Below, in pieces: positions 9,963 through 17,081 of a stretch of 64,000 nucleotides of DNA. How positions within the stretch are numbered: position 1 is the first letter of the stretch; each line of letters opens with the position of its first letter. Source of the DNA: Echinicola shivajiensis (GTDB lineage: Bacteria; Bacteroidota; Bacteroidia; Cytophagales; Cyclobacteriaceae). The position numbers and the translations under genes are program-made. The stretch is from positions 1-64,000 of the forward strand of contig NZ_JAHHZM010000014.1 of assembly GCF_018642165.1 (NCBI RefSeq). Direction: 5' to 3'. Under the pieces are notes generated by a model. That model saw only the letters and a program-made list of their open reading frames with translations, did not search any database and was not told the DNA's origin.

Positions 9963-10382
9963 TTATTCTCCGTAGTATTCCACAAAATTCCGTGGTGTTT
10001 CGTACAGTTTCAGTTTATACAATCCACCATGTGGCGTAATCTTGTCTATTGCAGGTTCCAAAATTTTCCAGAACTCCATCACCAAATTTTCACAACTGGC
10101 CATTTTTCCTGACATAAAATCAACATCCACATTGAGATTTTTGTGATCTACCTTTTCTATCACTAAAGTTCTAATTAAAGTACTCAGGGCCTTTAAGTCC
10201 ACCACAAAGCCCGTTTCTTCGTCAGGCAGTCCTTTAACTGTCACTATTAAATCAAAATTATGTCCATGCCAATTAGCATTGGCACATGGTCCAAATACTT
10301 CAATATTCTTCTCCTCAGTCCATTTGGGATTCCATAATTTATGAGCTGCATTGAAGTGTTCTTTTCTAGAGACTTGTATCAT
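9963..10382 (-). CDS. 6-pyruvoyl-tetrahydropterin synthase / QueD family protein (COG0720)
   Basis: Members of this family act on dihydroneopterin triphosphate, giving either 6-pyruvoyl-tetrahydropterin (biopterin route) or 6-carboxy-tetrahydropterin (queuosine route, QueD). The 139-residue protein has zinc ligands His14 (NAAH) and His39/His41 (HGH) and catalytic Cys33. The spacing is Cys-X5-HGH, as in animal PTPS, whereas E. coli QueD has Cys-X3-HGH. The ATG at 10382 is preferred: a longer reading would start at a TTG that is really the end of a TATCTTTG promoter box. With queE about 12 kb away on the same strand, a QueD role remains possible. The gene is alone between a promoter and a terminator. 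Confidence 0.88.
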   Translation of the reverse strand: MIQVSRKEHFNAAHKLWNPKWTEEKNIEVFGPCANANWHGHNFDLIVTVKGLPDEETGFVVDLKALSTLIRTLVIEKVDHKNLNVDVDFMSGKMASCENLVMEFWKILEPAIDKITPHGGLYKLKLYETPRNFVEYYGE

Positions 10383-10406
10383 GACTGGTATTACGATTTG
10401 AGACTG

Positions 10407-10414
10407 CAAAGATA
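10407..10414 (-). promoter_or_regulatory. -7 box of the pterin synthase gene (TATCTTTG)
   Basis: The minus strand reads TATCTTTG, a perfect TAnnTTTG match, about 25 bp before the ATG at 10382. The final TTG of the box can be mistaken for a start codon. Confidence 0.6.
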
Positions 10415-10464
10415 AAAAAAAAGTAACACCCTGATATCATGAACTTGGTAATCCATTTAAAGAC

Positions 10465-11169
10465 TTAACTTATTTCATTCATTTTGACCAAAAATTGGAT
10501 AAGATGATCCTCTCTATTAAGGTTTAGCTTATTTTCTTTTAAATACTGCTTCCCTATACTTTGATCATTTGAATCTAAACTTTTCACCAAACTTCTACTA
10601 TTCAGTCTTACTGACTGTGCTTTACCACTAGAATTAATCAAATAGTAAGATTCTGATGGAATAAACCTTTTGCCAGGGCTTGGTGAGTAAGAATTCTTTG
10701 GAGGTGTTTCCAACTTATTCTCAAAAACCCTCACCAAAGTATAATTTGATCCTTCTATCAGCACGTTAATAAAATCACTTTCAGTAATCCCTGAAATCTG
10801 ACCAAATCCCTTTCTAAAAACCATTTTCACCATAGCTCCTTCTTGATCTCTAAGATTATCCTGTGGACGGTTCAAAACAAATGAATAAATCTGTTCTTTA
10901 TCCAAGACAATCTGATTTCCATTATCGGTTACAGCTAAAATTTCCTTTTCGTAAACATTGATTTTAGTCGGTACATTTTCTTTGGTCCAGCCCTTCTCCA
11001 TGGTATAACTTGCATTTGACCAATCATCAAATAGAAATGGACTTCCCTGAATTCCATCATAAGATGAAAGTCTCAAGGGAACACCGTTCATCTCGACATT
11101 GGCTATTTGACCAAAACTATTAAAGCTAATGAAACCGAGTATTAATATTAACCTCAATGAAATCTTCAT
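10465..11169 (-). CDS. Exported protein of unknown function, linked to the subtilase
   Basis: I do not recognise this 234-residue protein. It has a clear signal peptide (hydrophobic residues 5-15, likely cleaved after SFG before Gln21), then a mixed polar sequence with no cysteines and no lipobox, so it is probably periplasmic or exported. There is no evident T9SS C-terminal domain. It starts only 2 bp after the stop of the large subtilase gene on the same strand, so the two form an operon. A role in protease maturation, inhibition or surface assembly is possible from position alone, but no motif supports a specific one. Confidence 0.75.
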   Translation of the reverse strand: MKISLRLILILGFISFNSFGQIANVEMNGVPLRLSSYDGIQGSPFLFDDWSNASYTMEKGWTKENVPTKINVYEKEILAVTDNGNQIVLDKEQIYSFVLNRPQDNLRDQEGAMVKMVFRKGFGQISGITESDFINVLIEGSNYTLVRVFENKLETPPKNSYSPSPGKRFIPSESYYLINSSGKAQSVRLNSRSLVKSLDSNDQSIGKQYLKENKLNLNREDHLIQFLVKMNEIS

Positions 11170-11171
11170 GA

Positions 11172-14100
11172 CTATTTCTTTATCACTTTGCTTCTAAGCA
11201 CCAAATCCCCCATTTTGATCGTAAATAAATAAACTCCAGAGGGCTGCGACAAATGATACTCATAAAGCTCATCTTTTTGTTGTTTATAAACAGATTTTGA
11301 AGAAACTTTTCTGCCACCAATGGAATAAACTGCCAATTCGAGTTCTCCTTGATAATCGTTATTAATCCTTAAATTAACTTTCCCTGTTGTTGGATTAGGA
11401 CCAATGAATATACCAAAATTGCCCAGAGAGGGCTGTTCATCCTCTAAAGCAGTAACCAATACTGGTTCAGAAAGCCTATTACAAGTTTCGTCAAAAATTG
11501 CGACCTGATACATACCATCATTATCAGCTGAATAAGATCGGTTGGTTGCCCCAGGAATTTTCACTCCGTCATAATACCACTGATAAGCAGTAGCCAAAGT
11601 CTGACTTGTCATCATATTTCCGTTTACCACAATGACTGGGATCTTCAAATCATTATTAATAATGGTAAGCGTGCTTGAAAATGACTCACTAAAACCATTA
11701 TCTCCAATGGTCAAATCCACCTCATATTCACCTGTCTCTGTGAAAGTAAAAGTTGGGTTTTCCAAATCCGATTCACCCACATTTCCAAAACTCCAAGAGT
11801 AGGAACTGATACTTCCTTCGCTGAGATTTGTAAATTCAGTTGAGCCACCAACGCAATTAAATGCTGAGGTGAAATTGGCAAACAGTACATCTTCACAATT
11901 TTGGGCCAACCAATTTGCGGCATTATTCACATCAGCTCCTAAGCCTAAATTGATGATGGCATCACCAGAAAGGTCGACTCCATTAATGTTCAAATACTCA
12001 AAACAGTACTTCTTGTAAACATCGTGCACAAAGACTCCTTTTTGTGAAGCAAATATGCTTGCCTCATTATTACTGCTAGATTCTACGGTGAAATTTTCAA
12101 GCAAATCAAATTGCTTGTTTGGAGATAAATCAAGAAGAGCACCCTGCCCTAGGATCAAGTTGTTGGCTGTAAGGCCTGTAACATTTCCCAAAATCAAACT
12201 TCCATCATGAATATTTATATCATTGATTGAATTAGAACTACCATTATAAACCAAATCTCCAGATTGAATTTCGAGAGAATTAATATTGCCATTATTGTTT
12301 GTTAATGATCCATTTTGACCTTCAAAAACAAAATCACCTTCAAAAGTAAAACTGGCATTATTCGCAATACTTATGGTTTCATGAAATTCCAATACATCTA
12401 TACTTCCTTTTAAAACAGCATCTTGCTCTAAAAACAAGCTGTTCAATTCCAAATTTTCGGACTCTACCAAAAGTTCTCCGCCCACAATCTCCAATCTATC
12501 CAATAGCTCCGCATTCGTTAGATTCCATTTACCCGAAGTGATTCTTATAACCAAGTCATCAAAAACAACACTGGCAAATTCCATGAACTTATCTTGTTCG
12601 TCAGCGGTATTAAAAATCACTTCACCATTGCTAATCGTTGTCAGCTGATTACTTACCCTAAAGCCTCCTCCAACAGTCAAGTTGAAGGTATTCATGTCCA
12701 ATGCAACTACACCCTCACCAAATATATTTACGCTAAAGACTGATGAGTTTTCTGATAGATTTACCTGAGCTGTCTGAGCTGATGATAGTTCAAAAAGAAC
12801 CCTTGAATTCGCATCAGGAATTTTGTTTGCCGGGGCTCCCCCTTGAGTTTCTGACCAATTTGAAGCATCGCTCCAGCCCCCTGTTTCTCCTCCAATCCAA
12901 TACAAAGTCTCATCAGCACCATCAATGGTTCCAGCCTTTAACACCAAAGAGAACTCTTGAGCATCATTGGCCAGTTCGCCTTTGTGGCTAATTCTTACTG
13001 TATACTTTTTGGGAGTCGGTGAGGTAATGATCACCTGTTCAACGTTGTCCCTAAAATTATCAGCAGTATTTATGGCTTTACTATTGGCTCCTTTGCTTGG
13101 ATCCAGCGTCCAAGGAAAATATTCCTGGCCAGACTCATCTATAATTCGCATATCCAAGTCATTCACCAAGTTCAAGTTTGTTGGGTTCAAAACAGTAGGA
13201 CTTGGACTTCCTGATGGATCGGTCCACGCAATAGTGGCTTTTATTGGGGTAATCCCATCTGACACAATCTCATATTCAAAAACTTCCCCTTCTTCCAATA
13301 TAAGTTCTCGAATCAAGTCTGAAGATCCATTTTCATTAATGATCATTTCTGCCGCAGCCTTAGCATTCAAAATACCCCAACCATAAACATAATCAGGCCC
13401 CTCATAAAGTCCTCCATCAAGTGCTGTATTAATGGCCAAAGCTTTTAGTGTTGCTGCCCGCATATACTCCCCACTATTTCTTTGGGCATATAATTGCTGC
13501 AATAATAACAGTGAACCGGCAACATTGGGTGAAGCCATGGAAGTGCCATTCAAAGTAGTGTATGCATCACTTCCAGTATCTGAAATTGCTGTACTAAAAA
13601 CACCTACACCTACACCTACCAAATCAGGTTTGATCCTCCCATCATCAGTTGGTCCCCAACTTGAAAAATCGCTTATCGCCAAGGAAGATCTATCATTATA
13701 TTCTTCAAAGGGAGAAACAGCCCCTACGGTAATTACATTTTTTGCTACCCCTTCTGGACCTATGGTATCATCTGGACCATCAGGGTCCCTGCTACCATCA
13801 CCTCTATCTGTCCTATCATTTCCTGCCGCCCAGACCATGGTATAATAGGGTTTTGAAAAAGCTAAATCATCCAAGGATTTACTTTTTGTGGTATATAAAC
13901 CAAACCTGTAGTCCTTATTAGGATCAACAGAAGGGTTTCCTGCCCATTTCCAAGTTCCACTTTGATCTCGATACCAGCCCAAAACAATCCCGTAGGAATG
14001 GTTTGAAACCAAATGTCCATCTGGCTTTGTCTCACCATCATAAGCATTGGTACCCATTTTAGAAATATCCCCCTCCCAGTTAAAGGCCCAACCATTTGAT

Positions 14101-14633
14101 TCGTAAGCCATACCTTTTGCGTTGGGATTCAAGCCTCGAGCCAAAAGTGTTCCAGTCACGTGTGTAGCGTGATTACTGATCACCTCACTTGACCCATCGA
14201 CTTGCCTTACTCTACCACCGAATTCAGCATGATCAGCTTTAGGCCTGGTTTGGTCGTAAACACCTATCATTAGCCCCTTACCTGTTAAGCTTAATCCCAG
14301 TTCACCTTCGGGCTGAAGGGCATCTGTTTGGGTGGTTTCTGCAGCCCTAACATTATACGTAATATAATAAACGGGAGCCCCCTTTTCATCAAAATATCGT
14401 AGTTCTCCTATTTTCCCTTCTTCCAAAAACAGCTTCACAGGAACTCCTTTTGAAGCCGCCATTACCTTAAGAGCATCATTGCCCATTAGGTATTGCTTAT
14501 AATTAGAATTGAAGTTCTCCTGAATCTCCTTTCTCACGCGCTCAATTTTTTGGGGACTATCAGAAGAGCCCTGTCCCCACACACTGGTGAGGACAAAAAT
14601 CAAAAAGCCACTTATCAGTATTAATTTTCTCAT
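11172..14633 (-). CDS. Secreted subtilisin-like (S8) protease with PKD domain and T9SS sorting signal
   Basis: This 1153-residue protein has a signal peptide cleaved near residue 20 (VWG before QGSS). The subtilase catalytic domain has Asp127 (GVYDQT, replacing the usual DTG context), His158 (NHATHVTG), oxyanion Asn272 (AAGND) and Ser365 (NGTSMASPNVAG), so all active residues are present. A subtilase-associated beta domain, a long parallel-repeat-like middle (about 600-890) and a PKD domain (about 905-985) follow. The last 80 residues form a T9SS type A sorting domain (GPNPTTGKVNLRI, ending GVYLFTIKMGDLVLRSKVIKK with conserved motifs). It should be exported and anchored or released at the cell surface. 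It leads a two-gene operon and lies downstream of the susCD operon, separated by a terminator. Confidence 0.93.
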   Translation of the reverse strand: MRKLILISGFLIFVLTSVWGQGSSDSPQKIERVRKEIQENFNSNYKQYLMGNDALKVMAASKGVPVKLFLEEGKIGELRYFDEKGAPVYYITYNVRAAETTQTDALQPEGELGLSLTGKGLMIGVYDQTRPKADHAEFGGRVRQVDGSSEVISNHATHVTGTLLARGLNPNAKGMAYESNGWAFNWEGDISKMGTNAYDGETKPDGHLVSNHSYGIVLGWYRDQSGTWKWAGNPSVDPNKDYRFGLYTTKSKSLDDLAFSKPYYTMVWAAGNDRTDRGDGSRDPDGPDDTIGPEGVAKNVITVGAVSPFEEYNDRSSLAISDFSSWGPTDDGRIKPDLVGVGVGVFSTAISDTGSDAYTTLNGTSMASPNVAGSLLLLQQLYAQRNSGEYMRAATLKALAINTALDGGLYEGPDYVYGWGILNAKAAAEMIINENGSSDLIRELILEEGEVFEYEIVSDGITPIKATIAWTDPSGSPSPTVLNPTNLNLVNDLDMRIIDESGQEYFPWTLDPSKGANSKAINTADNFRDNVEQVIITSPTPKKYTVRISHKGELANDAQEFSLVLKAGTIDGADETLYWIGGETGGWSDASNWSETQGGAPANKIPDANSRVLFELSSAQTAQVNLSENSSVFSVNIFGEGVVALDMNTFNLTVGGGFRVSNQLTTISNGEVIFNTADEQDKFMEFASVVFDDLVIRITSGKWNLTNAELLDRLEIVGGELLVESENLELNSLFLEQDAVLKGSIDVLEFHETISIANNASFTFEGDFVFEGQNGSLTNNNGNINSLEIQSGDLVYNGSSNSINDINIHDGSLILGNVTGLTANNLILGQGALLDLSPNKQFDLLENFTVESSSNNEASIFASQKGVFVHDVYKKYCFEYLNINGVDLSGDAIINLGLGADVNNAANWLAQNCEDVLFANFTSAFNCVGGSTEFTNLSEGSISSYSWSFGNVGESDLENPTFTFTETGEYEVDLTIGDNGFSESFSSTLTIINNDLKIPVIVVNGNMMTSQTLATAYQWYYDGVKIPGATNRSYSADNDGMYQVAIFDETCNRLSEPVLVTALEDEQPSLGNFGIFIGPNPTTGKVNLRINNDYQGELELAVYSIGGRKVSSKSVYKQQKDELYEYHLSQPSGVYLFTIKMGDLVLRSKVIKK

Positions 14634-14690
14634 ATATAATCCACTTATGCCCAGTAGTTAACTTTACCAAGTTATAAAAAGTTTGGAATA

Positions 14691-14717
14691 AAAAAGGGAG
14701 ACCTAACATCTCCCTTT
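14691..14717 (-). terminator. Terminator of the susC-susD-lipoprotein operon
   Basis: AAAGGGAGA (14693-14701) pairs perfectly with TCTCCCTTT (14709-14717), with a 7-nt loop. The minus strand continues into TTTTT-ATTC. It separates the sus operon from the subtilase. Confidence 0.8.
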
Positions 14718-14736
14718 AAAAAATCACTAACTAAAA

Positions 14737-15594
14737 TTATTCTTTTGTAAGTACTACAGTACCTCCATCACCATAGGTATTTGACCATACGATCCGAATA
14801 GTTTTGCTATCAGGATCCGAGACACCATTGATTGTAAATGGATCACTGTATTGATCTGCATTGCTCGCATCACCTGTAATCACATTACAATTATCACTTA
14901 TCCTACCTTTGGGTGCAGTATCATTATAACCATTTGGATATAATCCAAAGGTCATATCACTTAATTGATAAACACCAGTTCCTATTTTAGAAATATCAAT
15001 TGTATTTCCAAAAGAATAGTTATTTAAGGTTTGGTTTGCTCCACCATTACTATCTCCATAAATCAGTGTTTCCCAAAACACCGAATAAGTCCCCTCCAAT
15101 TTAGAAGCGCAAACCATTCTCATTTTATAGGTCAACTCTCCATAATTAGCACTTATTTTTGCACCACTGGCATCTGTAATTTTCAATACCAAATCTGGGG
15201 TTTCATCCAGTCCAATATTACCAATCAATACTTCCACCATTAATGTCCCCGATACCTCGCCGGCTGGGATGGTCACGGTATTGGAAGGCAAATTGTAATG
15301 GACACTTTGAATAGCCGTAGAACTAGGGTCCACTGCTACTTCTATAGTAAGATCACTAGTAGCAGGCGCTCCCACCAAATTGACTTGGATCATGCCCATA
15401 TCAGTCTGAGTGTCATTACCATCTTCCTTCTCAAAGTTCTCTGTATAACCATTAGGTAGGTTAGCTGCATTAAACTCAATTTCTGAACCATTCCATGTAG
15501 TCTCTAAACCTGGATCATCGAAACAGGATGTTGCCACAAAGGATACTAGAGCTACTAATAAGTATATATATTTTGATTTATGCTGTCTCATCAT
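14737..15594 (-). CDS. Outer-membrane lipoprotein, SusE-position surface protein
   Basis: The 285-residue protein has a lipoprotein signal ending ATSC (Cys24), then a mostly beta sequence. An early region (about 60-150) resembles a Calx-beta/DUF4843-like fold, with VTIPAGEVSGTLMVEVL recalling the IPAG..SGT motif of such domains. It is the third gene of a susC-susD operon, 12 bp after susD, the place of SusE/SusF-like ligand-binding surface lipoproteins. The ligand is unknown. Two adjacent ATG codons (15594 and 15591) could both start it. I infer a substrate-capture role at the cell surface from position and lipidation only. Confidence 0.8.
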   Translation of the reverse strand: MMRQHKSKYIYLLVALVSFVATSCFDDPGLETTWNGSEIEFNAANLPNGYTENFEKEDGNDTQTDMGMIQVNLVGAPATSDLTIEVAVDPSSTAIQSVHYNLPSNTVTIPAGEVSGTLMVEVLIGNIGLDETPDLVLKITDASGAKISANYGELTYKMRMVCASKLEGTYSVFWETLIYGDSNGGANQTLNNYSFGNTIDISKIGTGVYQLSDMTFGLYPNGYNDTAPKGRISDNCNVITGDASNADQYSDPFTINGVSDPDSKTIRIVWSNTYGDGGTVVLTKE

Positions 15595-15605
15595 TTCTCC
15601 TTTGT

Positions 15606-17069
15606 TTAGTTATACTGTGGATTATTTTCCAACAATTCATTCAGAATGATTTCATCCTGAGGAATAGGGGATAAAATTCTATAATCGGTATAAGGAACAG
15701 GTTCGAAACTTCCAGATTTGGTAATTGTCATACCATTTCTTTTCAAATCAAACCATCTATGCCCTTCAGTTGCAAATTCCACTCTATTTTCATGCATGAT
15801 AAGCTCCATCAAAGCCGTTCCGCTGGCTGCGGTATTGCCCAACCCTCTTTTGCTTCTCAATGCATTAAGATCTGCTCTGGCACCAACTTCATTGGAAGTT
15901 TTATATCTAGCTTCGGCCCGGATCAAATACAATTCAGAGGCCCGCATAATTGGAAGGTTTTCAAGAAAATCCCCCTTATGTCCTAACCACTTGTTGGATC
16001 GGTAAAAGGTGCCTGCAGTACCCTCTCTCACTGTAGCTGCCCAAGTGTCCAACCGGACATCTCCTGCTTCATAGGAAGCAAGCAAATCATCAGACACAGT
16101 CAGAATAAACTGAGCACCCGTGTATACATTGGAGAGAAGTGAACACATTGAATTATTCAAGCCATCAGTACTCAACCAATCCTGAGATCGAATTTCAACT
16201 TCAAATAAAGATTCAGGATTAGGTGCAGTAGAAAAGCCAGCGACATAATCTTCTGCCTCCATTAGACCACTACCATTGTTGGTCAAACCAAAACTCACCA
16301 TGGCATTTGAAGCCATAGTTTCAGCCTCTGAATAATTGGCCATATAGAGATAAACCCTAGCCAATAATGCTTGCGCTGCTCCCTTTGAAGCCCTATAGAC
16401 CCCAGTAGTTCCCAAACTTGCACTCGGCAATAAATCAATGGCGTCATTCAAATCCGAAACTATCTGAGCATACACTTCATCATTAGTGGACCTGGCCCTG
16501 AAATCAGCAGATGACAAACCCAAAGTGGGCGTGGTTCTTAAAATCACACTTAAATCAAAACCATTTACTTCTTGTCCTGGCTCATAACCATAAACCCTGG
16601 CCAAATCAAAGTAATTTAGGGCCCTGATAAAATAAGCTTCCCCTTTTACTCTGTTCCTTAAATTATCATCTCCCTCGACATCATCTATCCCTGCAATAAT
16701 AATATTGGCATCATTGATGGAAGCATATACTCCGGGGTTATTATCAGAAGCATCATCGATTTCTGTGAACTCCCACAAGTTTATATGCTTACGATCTGCA
16801 TTTGCTTCCTCTCCAATATATCTACCCGTATTGGCTATAACTTTTAAATTGTCTGCCAATACATCAGGGGCCACAAGCATAACCTGACCGTAATAATCAA
16901 ATCCCCTAGTTCTTCCATACATGGAATATGCCAGTGATTGATAGCCTTCCACATCTGCCAATGCAGTATCGGGTGTTAAGCTTTGGCGAGGCTCTGTATC
17001 CAATAAATCTGAACATGCCCCCATTGCTAAAGCTGAACCAACAAATAGTATTTTTATAATGTTTTTCAT
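15606..17069 (-). CDS. SusD/RagB family nutrient-binding outer-membrane lipoprotein
   Basis: SusD-like proteins cap the SusC channel and deliver glycans or peptides to it from the cell surface. The 487-residue protein has lipobox MGAC (Cys19), N-terminal TPR-like helices, the RVYGYEPG region and the SusD C-terminal signature RASELYLIRAEARYK followed by RVEFATEGHRWFDLKRNG. The ending NNPQYN is typical. It lies 12 bp downstream of susC and 11 bp upstream of the third lipoprotein gene. Absence of glycoside hydrolases and presence of a protease next door argue weakly for a peptide-type ligand. Confidence 0.95.
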   Translation of the reverse strand: MKNIIKILFVGSALAMGACSDLLDTEPRQSLTPDTALADVEGYQSLAYSMYGRTRGFDYYGQVMLVAPDVLADNLKVIANTGRYIGEEANADRKHINLWEFTEIDDASDNNPGVYASINDANIIIAGIDDVEGDDNLRNRVKGEAYFIRALNYFDLARVYGYEPGQEVNGFDLSVILRTTPTLGLSSADFRARSTNDEVYAQIVSDLNDAIDLLPSASLGTTGVYRASKGAAQALLARVYLYMANYSEAETMASNAMVSFGLTNNGSGLMEAEDYVAGFSTAPNPESLFEVEIRSQDWLSTDGLNNSMCSLLSNVYTGAQFILTVSDDLLASYEAGDVRLDTWAATVREGTAGTFYRSNKWLGHKGDFLENLPIMRASELYLIRAEARYKTSNEVGARADLNALRSKRGLGNTAASGTALMELIMHENRVEFATEGHRWFDLKRNGMTITKSGSFEPVPYTDYRILSPIPQDEIILNELLENNPQYN

Positions 17070-17081
17070 TTTGCCTTAGTC

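Noticed and set aside
13432-13845. Plus-strand frames opposite the subtilase
   Set aside because: They mirror the catalytic-domain coding sequence and have no start context or known motif.
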